Source of the DNA: Paenibacillus artemisiicola
GTDB lineage: Bacteria; Bacillota; Bacilli; Paenibacillales; Paenibacillaceae
NCBI RefSeq assembly: GCF_017652985.1
Contig: NZ_JAGGDJ010000037.1
Location: 1-56,983, forward strand
Length of the DNA: 56,983 bases
Direction: 5' to 3'
The notes under the pieces were generated by a model. It had not been told where the DNA came from. It searched no databases and saw nothing but the letters and a program-made list of their open reading frames with translations. Positions within the stretch are counted from its first letter, which is position 1. The number at the start of each line of letters is the position of its first letter. The translations under genes were made by a program, and so were the position numbers. Positions 33,680 to 42,429 of the stretch are shown piece after piece.

Positions 33680-33805
33680 TGATGCGCAACCCCCTTGCAC
33701 CCGATGTTACTCATACTTATGCGGCGAGGGGTTATCCGTATTTTGAGCATTCGGTGGCGGGCAGCCGACTATCCGCATCGACATTCGCTCGGCATCAACG
33801 AAGCG

Positions 33806-33829
33806 GCCCGGAACGTCATCGTTCCGGGC
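33806..33829. terminator. Hairpin after glcF, possible terminator
   Basis: GCCCGGAAC and GTTCCGGGC pair around a six-base loop, 18 bases beyond the glcF stop. There is no T run, so termination is uncertain. Confidence 0.45.
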
Positions 33830-33846
33830 TGCTGGCTTCGCGACGC

Positions 33847-35328
33847 CTAGGCGTCCTTCCCGCACATCCGTTCATGCAGAAAATCGACCAAATGAACGGC
33901 CTTCATTTGCCCGCTCATGCCGTGCTTCTCGATGCCGTGCTTCATCTGCAGCAGGCAGCCGGGATTGCTGGTCAGCAAATAATGGGCGTCGGTGCGCCTC
34001 ACGTGCTCCATCTTGTGATCGAGGATCTGACCCGCCATTCGCGGCTCCGTCAGGTTGTAAATGCCGGCCGAGCCGCAGCAGCGCTCCGCTTCGAACAGCT
34101 CGACGAACTCGGCGTTCGCCACGCTGCGCATCAGCTTCCGCGGCGCGTCCGAGGAACGCATCACGTTGCGCAAATGGCACGAATCCTGGTACGTGATGCG
34201 GACCTGCTCGCCCGACGCGAAGCCGACGCCGCCGCTGCACGAACCGCCGCAGCCGCCGCTTTCCGCGGCATGGCCGCCGTTAGGCGCCGCAGTCGCGCCG
34301 CCGACGACGGAGCCGGCACCGGCCGCGACCGCCGCCTGCGCCGCGGCCCGCAGCCGCCCGTGCTCGACGAGCAGCTTGCTCACGTCGACCGCGCGCTTCG
34401 CGAACCACGCCGCGTCGTCCGCCCATTGCGGATCGTCGTGCAGCAGATGATCGTACTCGACGAGCAAGGCCCCGCAGCCGCCCGCGTTGGAGACGATCCA
34501 CTCGACGCCGGCCGCCTTGAACGCCGCGATGTTGCGCTTCGCCAGCGCCTTCGCGCCGTCCTGCTCGCCGCTGTGCGCGTGCAGCGCGCCGCAGCAATTT
34601 TGCGACTCGGGGATGACGACGTCGAAGCCCGCTTCGTTCAGCAGCTCGACCGTGTGCTTGTTCGTCTCCGTGAACAGCACGTCCATGATGCAGCCCCGGA
34701 ACAAGCCGACCGTCGCGATCCGCTCGCCCTTCGCCGGATGGAACGCGCCGATCTGCTCCGCGACGCCCTTGTACGAAGCATCCGGCAGGATCGCTTCCAT
34801 CTCGCGCATATGCGCCGGGAACAGCTTCATCAACCCCGCGCCGCGCGCGAGCTTGCGCAGGCCGGTCCGCTGGTACAGCATCAGCGCGCCGCCGAGCAGG
34901 CGCATCCGGTTCTGGTGCGGAAACAGGCCGTCGAACGCGGTCCTCCGCGCGGCCTTCACCCACCGGCGGTGCGTCGTCGTATGCCGCTCGACGGAGTCGC
35001 GCGCCTGCTCCAGCAGCTGGCCGTACTTGACGTCGGCCGGACAGGCCGGCTCGCACGCGCGGCAGCCGAGGCAGTGGTTCATCTGCGTCTCGAACGCCTC
35101 GTCCGGATCCAGGATGCCGTCGGCGACCGCCTTCATCAGCGCGATGCGTCCGCGCGGCGATTCCGCCTCGATGCCCGTCTCGCGGAACGTCGGGCAGGCC
35201 GGCAGGCAGAAGCCGCAGCGCATGCAGTTCGTCAGCTGGTCGTAATCCAGCGTCCGCTTCAGCGTCGCCGCGAGCTCGCCGCAGCCGCCGGCTTCCGCCG
35301 GAAGGAGATCGCTCAGCGTCTTAGCCAC
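33847..35328 (-). CDS. glcF: Glycolate oxidase iron-sulfur subunit
   Basis: A 493-residue electron-transfer subunit that works with GlcD to oxidise glycolate (or a related 2-hydroxy acid) to the keto acid. Two 4Fe-4S sites are present, CMRCGFCLPACP (about 37-48) and CLGCRACEPACP (about 88-99). Two CCG domains follow, with NCCGALHAHSGEQDGA and, near the end, YQDSCHLRNVMR and RCCGSAGIYNL. An unusual Ala/Gly-rich insert with extra cysteines (GGCGGSCSGG, about 328-371) separates the two CCG domains. The start overlaps the glcD stop by eight bases, so the two are co-translated. Confidence 0.92.
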   Translation of the reverse strand: MAKTLSDLLPAEAGGCGELAATLKRTLDYDQLTNCMRCGFCLPACPTFRETGIEAESPRGRIALMKAVADGILDPDEAFETQMNHCLGCRACEPACPADVKYGQLLEQARDSVERHTTTHRRWVKAARRTAFDGLFPHQNRMRLLGGALMLYQRTGLRKLARGAGLMKLFPAHMREMEAILPDASYKGVAEQIGAFHPAKGERIATVGLFRGCIMDVLFTETNKHTVELLNEAGFDVVIPESQNCCGALHAHSGEQDGAKALAKRNIAAFKAAGVEWIVSNAGGCGALLVEYDHLLHDDPQWADDAAWFAKRAVDVSKLLVEHGRLRAAAQAAVAAGAGSVVGGATAAPNGGHAAESGGCGGSCSGGVGFASGEQVRITYQDSCHLRNVMRSSDAPRKLMRSVANAEFVELFEAERCCGSAGIYNLTEPRMAGQILDHKMEHVRRTDAHYLLTSNPGCLLQMKHGIEKHGMSGQMKAVHLVDFLHERMCGKDA

Positions 35329-36736
35329 GGTGCAGCACCACCCTTTTGCGCGCCGATTTGGCGAACATTTTGCCCGGATTCAGGATGTTATGCGGGTCGA
35401 ACGCCTTCTTGATCGCCTGCATGACCTCGATGCCGGCCGCGCCTACCTTCCATTCCAGGTACGGCGCCTTCACGAGCCCGACGCCGTGCTCGCCGGTAAT
35501 CGTGCCGCCGAGGCGGATGGCCGCTTCGAAAATCTCCGCGAACGCCTCTTCCACGCGGTGGATCTCGTTCGCGTCGCGGGCGTCCGTCGTCGCCGTCGGA
35601 TGCAGATTGCCGTCGCCGGCGTGGCCGAACGTGCAGATCGTTACGCGGTGGCGCTTCGCGATCTCGTTGATCGCGAGCACCATGTCGGCGATCTTGGAGC
35701 GGGGCACCGTCGCGTCCTCGAGGATCGTCGTCGGCCGAAGGCGGGCCAGCGCGGTGAACGCGCTGCGGCGCGCCGTCAGCAGCTTCAGCGCCTCCGCTTC
35801 GTCGGCGGCGATGCTGACGCGTTCGGCATTCTCGCCGCGGCAGATCTCCGCGATCCGCGCGATGTCGCGCTCGACCGTCTCCGCCTCGCCGTCCTGCTCG
35901 ATCAGCAGAATCGCGTCCATGTCGAGCGGCAGGCCCAGCTTCGCGAAATCGTCCACGACGCGGATCGTCGGGTTGTCGAGAAACTCCAGCGTCGCCGGGA
36001 TGATGCGGCTCTCGATGATTTTGGACACGGTCCGCGCGGCGCCGTACAGATCCTTGTACATCGCGAGCATCGTCTTCTTCGTCTTCGGCGGCGGAACGAG
36101 CTTCAGCGTCGCTTCCGTGATGACGGCGAGCGTGCCTTCGGAGCCGACGAGCAGCTTCGTCAGGTCGTAGCCCGCGACGTCCTTCATCAGCTTGCCGCCG
36201 GTGCGGATGATTTCGCCGCTGGCCAGCACCGCTTCCAGGCCGATGACGTAGTCCTTCGTCGTGCCGTACTTGAGGCCGCGCAGGCCGCCGGAGCATTCGG
36301 CGATGTTGCCGCCGATCGTCGAGATCGCCATGCTGCTCGGGTCCGGGGGATAAAACAGGCCGAGGCTTTCCACGTGCGTAATGAACGCTTTCGTGTTCAG
36401 GCCGGGCTGGACGGTAGCGGTCAAGTTCTCGAGGTCGATCTCCAATATGCGATTCATCCGGTGCATGACCATGACGACGCCGCCTTGAACGGGCACGGTG
36501 CCGCCGCACAAATTCGTCCCGGAGCCGCGGCTGATCAGCGGAACCCGGTGCTCCTGGAGCACCTTGACGATCTCGGATACCTGGGCGGTCGTCTCGGGAT
36601 AGACGACGCCGTCCGGCAGCGATTGCAGCATCGGCGTGCCGTCGTACGAATGGGTAACGAGCGATTCCGGATCGTCCTTGAACCAGCCCGGGCCGACGAT
36701 GGCGCGCAGCTTGCCGGCGACTGCTTCTTGCAGCAT
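35321..36736 (-). CDS. glcD: Glycolate oxidase FAD subunit
   Basis: A 471-residue FAD-linked dehydrogenase of the GlcD/D-lactate dehydrogenase group. The FAD-binding PP-loop region is SRGSGTNLCGGTVP, followed by GGNIAECSGGLRGLKYG; the C-terminal domain has FGHAGDGNLHPT with its active-site His and GEHGVGLVKAPYL. It makes glyoxylate from glycolate with GlcF as electron partner. The third subunit, GlcE, is absent, as is normal in Bacillales. The ATG follows AGGGGAG. Expression is probably controlled by the divergent FadR-type gene. Confidence 0.92.
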   Translation of the reverse strand: MLQEAVAGKLRAIVGPGWFKDDPESLVTHSYDGTPMLQSLPDGVVYPETTAQVSEIVKVLQEHRVPLISRGSGTNLCGGTVPVQGGVVMVMHRMNRILEIDLENLTATVQPGLNTKAFITHVESLGLFYPPDPSSMAISTIGGNIAECSGGLRGLKYGTTKDYVIGLEAVLASGEIIRTGGKLMKDVAGYDLTKLLVGSEGTLAVITEATLKLVPPPKTKKTMLAMYKDLYGAARTVSKIIESRIIPATLEFLDNPTIRVVDDFAKLGLPLDMDAILLIEQDGEAETVERDIARIAEICRGENAERVSIAADEAEALKLLTARRSAFTALARLRPTTILEDATVPRSKIADMVLAINEIAKRHRVTICTFGHAGDGNLHPTATTDARDANEIHRVEEAFAEIFEAAIRLGGTITGEHGVGLVKAPYLEWKVGAAGIEVMQAIKKAFDPHNILNPGKMFAKSARKRVVLHRG

Positions 36737-36774
36737 GGATAACTCCCCTTTGATGAAGGTATAATGGAAAATAG

Positions 36775-36789
36775 ATCAGGTCGTCTGAT
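36775..36789. promoter_or_regulatory. Inverted repeat between glcD and its regulator gene
   Basis: ATCAG-GTCGT-CTGAT lies in the 170-base divergent intergenic region, 39 bases before the glcD start, and is a plausible operator for the FadR-type protein. Confidence 0.4.
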
Positions 36790-36906
36790 GACTTTGTTTT
36801 GAAAGTAGTATAGCATAAGATGGGAGAATGCTAAACCCCGAAAATGCCGGTTTCGCACCTGCATCCGCCATGCATTCACCATCGACGCGCCAAGGAGGCC
36901 CGCTTC

Positions 36907-37614
36907 ATGTCCAATCACGAACGCCCGCTCAAGAGCAACGAGTGGGTCGCCCGGCAGCTGCTGCTCAAGCTGACCTCCGGCGAGCTGTCGCCCGGCGACA
37001 AGCTGCCGTCGGTCGTCGACCTCGCCGCCGAATACGGCGTCGGCCGCTCCACGATCCGCGAAGCGCAGAGCGCGCTGAAAGCGAAAGGGCTGCTCGATAT
37101 CCGCCAGGGCGGCGGCACGTACGTCAAGTCCCCGCCGGAGGAGCCCGCGTTCGCGCAGGAAGCGTGGCTGGACCGCGCGGATTCGCTGCTTCAGCTGCTC
37201 GAGGTGCGCAAGGTGCTCGAGACCGGCTGCGCCGGCCTCGCCGCGAAGCACCGCACCGACGACGACCTGGCCGCTATGAACGCGACGCTGCGGGAGATGG
37301 AAGAGCGCCTGGGCGACGAAGCGTTCGGCGAGCAGGCCGACGTGCGGCTGCACGAGCAGCTCGCGAAGGCGACGCATAATCCGATGCTGGCGGAGCTCAT
37401 GAAGTCGCTGTCGGAGCGGCTGCACGAGAGCATGCGCGACACGCGGTCGCTCTGGTTCTACGCGGAGCATCGGTCCGCGAGCCGGCTGCTCGAGGAGCAC
37501 CGGTCGATCGTATCCGCCGTCGCGAGCCGCGACGAGGCGCTCGCCGCCTCCCTCATGGAGCGGCATCTCGCCAAGGTCGAGCAAGTGCTGCGCGAAAAAA
37601 CCGGCATCCGCTAG
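36907..37614 (+). CDS. FadR/GntR-family regulator, probably of glycolate oxidase
   Basis: A 235-residue regulator with a winged helix (about 8-75: LKLTSGELSPGDKLPSVVDL, YGVGRSTIREAQSALKAKGL, RQGGGTYVK) and an FCD domain (about 95-230) with ligand-site residues in EQADVRLHEQLAKATHNPML (Asp and His), AEHRSA and LEEHRSI. GlcC/LldR/LutR-type proteins of this class sense glycolate or lactate. It diverges from glcD-glcF, which supports control of that operon. ATG 36907 follows AAGGAGG by eight bases; the longer open frame upstream has no ribosome site. Confidence 0.9.
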   Translation: MSNHERPLKSNEWVARQLLLKLTSGELSPGDKLPSVVDLAAEYGVGRSTIREAQSALKAKGLLDIRQGGGTYVKSPPEEPAFAQEAWLDRADSLLQLLEVRKVLETGCAGLAAKHRTDDDLAAMNATLREMEERLGDEAFGEQADVRLHEQLAKATHNPMLAELMKSLSERLHESMRDTRSLWFYAEHRSASRLLEEHRSIVSAVASRDEALAASLMERHLAKVEQVLREKTGIR

Positions 37615-37631
37615 GGGATGCCGGTTTTGCT

Positions 37632-37722
37632 TATTACGGTTTGCTATTACGGTTTGCTGATACGGTTTGCTTCTACGGTTTGCTTTTACGGTCTGCTGTT
37701 GCGGGTTGTTGTTACGATTCGG
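37632..37722. repeat. Seven consecutive 13-bp repeats
   Basis: The unit TATTACGGTTTGC and variants (TGATACGGTTTGC, TTCTACGGTTTGC, TTTTACGGTCTGC and two more diverged) run without interruption for 91 bases and stop exactly at the stop codon of the next gene. No transcription signal is evident inside. Confidence 0.85.
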
Positions 37723-38268
37723 TCAGTCCTCCGTGACGACGGGAATCCGCACCACGTTCGGATCCGTGAAAATATCGAATTCGTCCCGGCTCGTGCTCGA
37801 GAACTCCGAAACGATCGCGCCCGTCTCCCCCGCCTGGAACCAATGCTTCGTGCCCGGCGGAATCGTGTACTGCTGGCCGGGATGCAGCTCGATCTCGTGG
37901 AACACCGTGTAGAACGACTCGCTTCCGGCCGGCACTTCGGCCTGGATCGTGCCGCCGTTGCCGCCTTCGACGTACAAATAGACGACGCCGTGCCGGCAGC
38001 GGAACGTTTCCGTCTTGCCGGGATCGTCCCCGACCGGCGGATGCAGGTGCTCCGGACAGGTTTGGTTCGGGAACAAGACAAGCTCCTTCGCGCAATAACG
38101 GTCCGTATTGATATACGTGACGAGCTGCAGGCCCTGAAGCTCCAACTTGCCGAGCCCGAACTCCGCCACCTCGACGTGTTCTCTCTCCTGCGGCGTCAAA
38201 ATAATGCCGATCGCGTCCAACATATCCGCGGCGCGATGCTGCGCCGCGACGACTTCGCTGCGTTTCAT
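37723..38268 (-). CDS. D-lyxose isomerase-type cupin (D-lyxose/mannose isomerase family)
   Basis: A 181-residue cupin of the D-lyxose isomerase family, which interconverts an aldose and its ketose (lyxose-xylulose, mannose-fructose) with Mn2+. Metal ligands are visible in CPEHLHPP (two His), GKTETFRC (Glu) and PGTKHWFQAGETG (His), and the flanking LYVEGG and PAGSESFYTVFHEIEL agree with the family. The ATG follows GGAGGG by seven bases. It is the last gene of the sugar operon (45 bases after the kinase), so it most likely supplies the ketose that the kinase phosphorylates. The true sugar is unknown. Confidence 0.85.
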   Translation of the reverse strand: MKRSEVVAAQHRAADMLDAIGIILTPQEREHVEVAEFGLGKLELQGLQLVTYINTDRYCAKELVLFPNQTCPEHLHPPVGDDPGKTETFRCRHGVVYLYVEGGNGGTIQAEVPAGSESFYTVFHEIELHPGQQYTIPPGTKHWFQAGETGAIVSEFSSTSRDEFDIFTDPNVVRIPVVTED

Positions 38269-38313
38269 GCCGTCACCCTCCTGGTATTATAGTATCCGCA
38301 TAATGATTTCCAG

Positions 38314-39537
38314 TCATCCCTGCCGAAATCCTTTTTCTGCCGGTCCGTGCCATATCCCTTGTTCGTCCTCCCGCCAGCCCGGCAGCGACAGCCTCACGCC
38401 GCGTTTGCGCCAGCCCGCGGCCATGCGCGCCTGCACGGCTTCCCACGACGGGACGCCGCTCGTCGCGTCCGCCTGCTCCACGTTGCAGGCCCCGACGGCA
38501 ACCGCGCCGCCGACGCACGCCTCCGGGCCGAGCCCCTTCAACAGGCCGGCGAGAAAGCCCGCGATCGTGCAGTCGCCGGCGCCCGTCGTGCCGGCCTCCG
38601 CGACTTCGAAGCACGGCGCCAGCAGCTCCCGGCCGCTCCACGATTCGAGCGGCGCCGTGGACGTCACGGCGCCCATCGCGGCCAGCCGGGCGGCGTCGTC
38701 CGTCGTCCGCAGATAGAGGCCGTGCTCGCCGAGCTTCAGCGCGACGACGGCGGCCCCGAGCGCCAGCAGCTCCTCCGCCAGCTCGCGCAGCAGCGGCCCG
38801 TCGGCGAAAGGCAGCAGGTCGCTGCCATGCGCCGCGGCCAAGGCGTCGTAACGTTCCCGCCGCAGCATGTAGAGAATCTCTTCGAAGCTCGGCAGGAACA
38901 CGTCAACGTACGGGAGCGCTTTCACAAAAATGCCGCGCCAATCGGCTTCTCCCGCCGGCGACGCCGGGTCCGGCTTCGCGAGGTCGAGCGACACCGTCAG
39001 CCCGCGCCCCTTCGCCTTGGCGAGCAGCCCGGCGAGCTCGCCGCCGCCGTCCGCGTACATTCGCCGCATGAGCGGCGGATAGCCGAAATGGAACAGCCGC
39101 GCCCCTTCCAGCGCTTCCTCCCGCAGGTCGTCCGCGGCGAACGTGTCGTTCGCGCCGGTGCAGTGCAGAAAGATGCGGTCGATGTTCGGCGGGCTCACCA
39201 CGAGCGTATAGGACGTCGGCTCGCCCGGCGAGACGATCATGCCGTCCGCGAGCTCCTGCCCGTAGTCCCGCAGCACGCGCGCGATCGCGCCGCCGAACAG
39301 ATCGTCGCCGATCTTGCCCATCAGCTTCGCCGGCACGCCGAGCCGGTGCAGCGCGAGCCCCGTGTTGGAGACGGCGCCTCCGGCGGCGATGCGCGCCGAG
39401 CCGATGTCGACCAGCTTGCCCGGGACGAGCATCGTCCCCATCCCGTCCTTCATCTCCGGCATCGCCGGAATGACGTCCAGGCAAATATGCCCCGCGACGA
39501 CGACCTCGGCCGCTCCGCGCCTAGCCGTTCCGCTCAC
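38314..39537 (-). CDS. PfkB-family sugar kinase
   Basis: A 407-residue ribokinase/PfkB-type kinase. The N-terminal motif VVVAGHICLDVIPAM, the GGAVSNTGLALHRLG substrate region, GKIGDDLFG and the C-terminal catalytic GTTGAGDCTIAGFLAGLL (anion hole GAGD with the base Asp) are all present. The product is longer than typical (about 300-330), with an added C-terminal segment. GTG 39537 with GGGGG eight bases upstream is chosen; it starts just two bases after the dehydrogenase stop. In context it should phosphorylate a ketose before the aldolase cleaves it. Confidence 0.9.
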   Translation of the reverse strand: MSGTARRGAAEVVVAGHICLDVIPAMPEMKDGMGTMLVPGKLVDIGSARIAAGGAVSNTGLALHRLGVPAKLMGKIGDDLFGGAIARVLRDYGQELADGMIVSPGEPTSYTLVVSPPNIDRIFLHCTGANDTFAADDLREEALEGARLFHFGYPPLMRRMYADGGGELAGLLAKAKGRGLTVSLDLAKPDPASPAGEADWRGIFVKALPYVDVFLPSFEEILYMLRRERYDALAAAHGSDLLPFADGPLLRELAEELLALGAAVVALKLGEHGLYLRTTDDAARLAAMGAVTSTAPLESWSGRELLAPCFEVAEAGTTGAGDCTIAGFLAGLLKGLGPEACVGGAVAVGACNVEQADATSGVPSWEAVQARMAAGWRKRGVRLSLPGWREDEQGIWHGPAEKGFRQG

Positions 39538-39539
39538 GG

Positions 39540-40700
39540 TCAATTCCCCCAATCGATCGCCACGGTACTGCCGTCGCGCTCCGAGGCCAGCGCCGCCGTG
39601 AAGACGCGGTGGCTGCCGAGCGCTTCCTCCGGCGTCGCGCAGCGGAACGGCTGCGACATGCCGTCCGCGCCGTGGGCCAGCTCGTCGCAGAACGCCGCCC
39701 ACATTTGCAGGATGGAGTCGGAGAAGCCGAATTCGAAGATGCCGCCGGTAATCGTGCCGTACGCCGACTTATACGGCGCGTCGACGATATGCCATGCCTG
39801 CGGCCGGCCCGGCGAATACGGCAGGGACGCCACCTGCTTCGGATGCTTCGTGCTGAATTCCGCCGACAGCTCCGTGCCCTGGATGCGAATGAACCACGTG
39901 TTGGCATGCCCCGGCGCGATCCGCTTCGTCGAGAGCACCATCGGGAACCGCTGGTCCTCCGTCCGGACGTCGCAAGCGAGAATCGCGTTGTCCCACGTCT
40001 CGCACGGCACGGTGCCGCCTTTGCCGTCCGGGCGTTCCGGCACGATTTTGCTCAGCAGCGCGCGCACGTTCGCCGGCCGCCAGCCAAAGCGCAGCGGCAG
40101 ATGCAGCACGTGCATGCCGAGATCGCCCATGCAGCCGTATTCGCCGTTCGTCGCGATGCGGCGCTTCCAGTTGATCGGCTTCGCCGGATCGAGGTCGCTG
40201 GCATGCCAGAAGCCGGCCTCCACCTCGATGATGCGGCCGAACCGGCCTTCGTTCACCCACTGAACGACCTGCTGCGCGCCGGGGTAAAACGGAAATTCCG
40301 ACGAGCAGCGCACGACGACGCCGGGATGGGCCGCCAGCGCGGCGCCGATGCGCGCGTTCGCGGCCGCGTCGATGCCGAACGGCTTCTCGCCGAGCAGATG
40401 CTTGCCGGCTTCGATGATGTCGACGTAGAGCTGCGCGTGCAGGTGATGCGGCACCGCGCAGTAGACCGCTTCGACCGCGTCGTCCGCAAGCAGCTCCTTG
40501 TAGTCGCCGTACGCGCGCTCCACGCTCGGCACCTGGCGCGTGAACCATTCCGTCGCCGCGGGATTCGCGTCGCACACCGCCACGATGCGAGGCTCGAAGC
40601 CGACGCCTTCGAGATGCAGCCATCTGGCGGCGGCGCTTGCGAATTCTTTACCCATCAAGCCGCAGCCGATAACCCCGAAACGGATCATTCGTTTGCTCAT
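39540..40700 (-). CDS. Gfo/Idh/MocA-family sugar oxidoreductase
   Basis: A 386-residue NAD(P)-dependent oxidoreductase. The Rossmann start is FGVIGCGLMGKEFA, the catalytic Lys is in EKPFG, and the substrate-domain motif GDLGMHVLHLP replaces the usual GDxGxHxxD with a His in the last ligand position. Such enzymes oxidise sugars, sugar acids or inositols. GGAGG lies inside the end of the aldolase gene, ten bases before the ATG, so translation is coupled. It could oxidise the incoming sugar or reduce the aldehyde released by the aldolase. Confidence 0.9.
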   Translation of the reverse strand: MSKRMIRFGVIGCGLMGKEFASAAARWLHLEGVGFEPRIVAVCDANPAATEWFTRQVPSVERAYGDYKELLADDAVEAVYCAVPHHLHAQLYVDIIEAGKHLLGEKPFGIDAAANARIGAALAAHPGVVVRCSSEFPFYPGAQQVVQWVNEGRFGRIIEVEAGFWHASDLDPAKPINWKRRIATNGEYGCMGDLGMHVLHLPLRFGWRPANVRALLSKIVPERPDGKGGTVPCETWDNAILACDVRTEDQRFPMVLSTKRIAPGHANTWFIRIQGTELSAEFSTKHPKQVASLPYSPGRPQAWHIVDAPYKSAYGTITGGIFEFGFSDSILQMWAAFCDELAHGADGMSQPFRCATPEEALGSHRVFTAALASERDGSTVAIDWGN

Positions 40701-40702
40701 GG

Positions 40703-41554
40703 CTACCGCGCCTCCCCGCCGGCCAGCATCGCCAGCGCCTGTTCCGCCGGCGCGCCGTGGTGCACGATCGCCATGAGTGCGTTCGTCATGCCCGCAGGAT
40801 CCGGGTGCTGGATGACGTTACGGCCGTACACGATGCCGGAAGCGCCTTGCCGCATCAATTCGACCGTCCGGGCGACGATCTCTTCGTCGCTTGCCCGGCC
40901 GCCCCCGCGCACGAGCACCGGCACGCCGGACGCGACCTCGATCACGCGATGGTACTCCGACACGTCGTCGCACGGATCCGCCTTGATGACGTCGGCGCCC
41001 AGCTCGACGCCCTGACGTACGAGCGGCATGATTTTGCGGATGTCCCCGTCAACCATGTACCCGCCCTTCGCTTCGTTCGGCAGCATGACGAGCGGCTCCA
41101 CCATGAGCGGCATGCCGTATTTCTCGCATTCGCTCTTCAGCAGCGAGATGTTGCGCACGCATTGGCGATGCAGCTCCGGCTGGTTCGGCAGCAGCAGCAG
41201 GTTGACGCATACCGCGACGGCGTCGAGCGCTACGGCCTTCTCGATCGCTCGGTCGATCAGCTCGCTGAACAGGAAGCTCGGCAGCTCCGTGCCGTAGATA
41301 TTCGCGGCGTCCGTGCGCAGCACGAGCCCCGGCTTCCGCTTGCCCGGCACCTCCTGCAGCCATTTCGCCTGCCCGATGCTCAGCTGGATGCAGTCCGGGT
41401 TCGCCTCCACGATCGCGCGCACGGCCTCCCGCATGTTTTCGATGCCGTTCAAGAACGAGATTTCGTTGAAAAACCCGTGATCCACCGCCACGTCGAAACA
41501 TTTCCCCTGCTCGCTGAACATCCGGTTAAGCCTTGGTTTGACCGACATCCGCAT
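40703..41554 (-). CDS. Class I aldolase, DhnA/FbaB-like
   Basis: A 283-residue Schiff-base aldolase of the DeoC/FbaB superfamily. The segment FDVAVDHGFF is typical of the N-terminus; the Lys in LGADVIKADPCDD is the expected Schiff-base residue; VLVRGGGRASDEEI and GIVYGRNVIQHPDPAG form the phosphate-binding end. It probably cleaves a ketose (bis)phosphate to dihydroxyacetone phosphate and an aldehyde. Two start codons are possible: ATG 41554 (four bases from GGGAG) and ATG 41548 (ten bases). It is the first gene of a four-gene operon, behind a 19-bp operator shared with the mutarotase gene. Confidence 0.87.
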   Translation of the reverse strand: MRMSVKPRLNRMFSEQGKCFDVAVDHGFFNEISFLNGIENMREAVRAIVEANPDCIQLSIGQAKWLQEVPGKRKPGLVLRTDAANIYGTELPSFLFSELIDRAIEKAVALDAVAVCVNLLLLPNQPELHRQCVRNISLLKSECEKYGMPLMVEPLVMLPNEAKGGYMVDGDIRKIMPLVRQGVELGADVIKADPCDDVSEYHRVIEVASGVPVLVRGGGRASDEEIVARTVELMRQGASGIVYGRNVIQHPDPAGMTNALMAIVHHGAPAEQALAMLAGGEAR

Positions 41555-41583
41555 CCATCTCCCTCAGTTCCGTTAGAACAAAC

Positions 41584-41602
41584 AATGTTCGTTTATAACA
41601 TT
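41584..41602. promoter_or_regulatory. Operator copy A before the aldolase operon
   Basis: AATGTTCGTTTATAACATT is an inverted repeat with perfect six-base arms and a seven-base spacer. A second copy of the same form lies before the mutarotase gene. Both are flanked by AACAAACAA on the left. The DeoR protein encoded next to it is the expected binder. Confidence 0.65.
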
Positions 41603-41645
41603 ATCTTAATTCACGAGTTGGAATCTGTCTATTCAAACGTTCGAT

Positions 41646-42407
41646 TCAAACATGGTGGCTGGCGACCCATATCTCGACGCCCTGGTCCCGGCAAGCCTGC
41701 AGCAGTTCCCCGTCCGGCTGCGCGTCGGCGATGATCCGGTGCGCTTCGCCGAGCGCGGCAAACGAGAACAGCTCCTTCGCCCCGTACTTCGTATGGTCGA
41801 GGACGACGTTCACCTCCGCCGCCTGCGCGATCGCCATCCGCTTGATCTCGGCCTCGTACAGATTGGAATTGCTGAAGCCGTGCTTCGCCGTCAGTCCGGT
41901 CGCGCCGAGAAACACGCGGTCGAACGCCATTTTGCCGATCGCCTCGACCGTTCCCGGCCCGACCAGCGTCGACGTGGCCTCGAGCGCCATTCCCCCGGTC
42001 ACCACCGTCGTGATCCTCCGCTCCAGCAGCTCCATCGCGATATTGAGCGCGTTCGTCACGACCGTGCCGTTCTGCTCCGCCTTCAAGTAGCGAGCCACGT
42101 AGAGCGTCGTCGTTCCGCCGTCGATGAAGACGGCTTCGTTCTCCTTCACCAGCGACGCGGCGGCGCGGCCGACGGCCTGCTTCTCGTCGGTCATTACGCC
42201 GGTCCGGTCGCCGATCGCGACGTCCTTCGACGCCAAGATCGCGCCGCCGAACGTCCGTTTCACGTAGCCGGCCTGCTCCAGCTTCTCGAGATCCCGGCGG
42301 ATCGTCATCTCCGTCACGCCGAAATGCTCCTTCAACCCGCCGACCTTCACTTCGCCGGCGCTCTCCAGCATGCCGAGCAGCTGCCGCTGCCTATCGTTCA
42401 AGCTCAT
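41646..42407 (-). CDS. DeoR-family transcriptional repressor
   Basis: A 253-residue regulator with an N-terminal HTH (MSLNDRQRQLLGMLESAGEV, FGVTEMTIRRDLEKLEQAGY, GGAIL) and a C-terminal sugar-phosphate-sensing domain with VFIDGGTTTLYVARYL, VVTNALNIAMEL and DRVFLGATGLTAKHGFSN. Proteins of this type lift repression when a phosphorylated sugar binds. It sits 22 bases after the mutarotase gene and just ahead of the aldolase operon, so it is placed to control both. The ATG follows AGGAGG. Confidence 0.93.
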   Translation of the reverse strand: MSLNDRQRQLLGMLESAGEVKVGGLKEHFGVTEMTIRRDLEKLEQAGYVKRTFGGAILASKDVAIGDRTGVMTDEKQAVGRAAASLVKENEAVFIDGGTTTLYVARYLKAEQNGTVVTNALNIAMELLERRITTVVTGGMALEATSTLVGPGTVEAIGKMAFDRVFLGATGLTAKHGFSNSNLYEAEIKRMAIAQAAEVNVVLDHTKYGAKELFSFAALGEAHRIIADAQPDGELLQACRDQGVEIWVASHHV

Positions 42408-42429
42408 TGCCTATCCTCCTCGCCGATCG

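Noticed and set aside
35321..35328. Possible glcD-glcF fusion or frameshift
   Set aside because: Each has a complete family-length frame; the eight-base overlap is normal translational coupling.
37632..37722. Possible CRISPR array
   Set aside because: Repeats are contiguous 13-mers without spacers and no cas genes are present.
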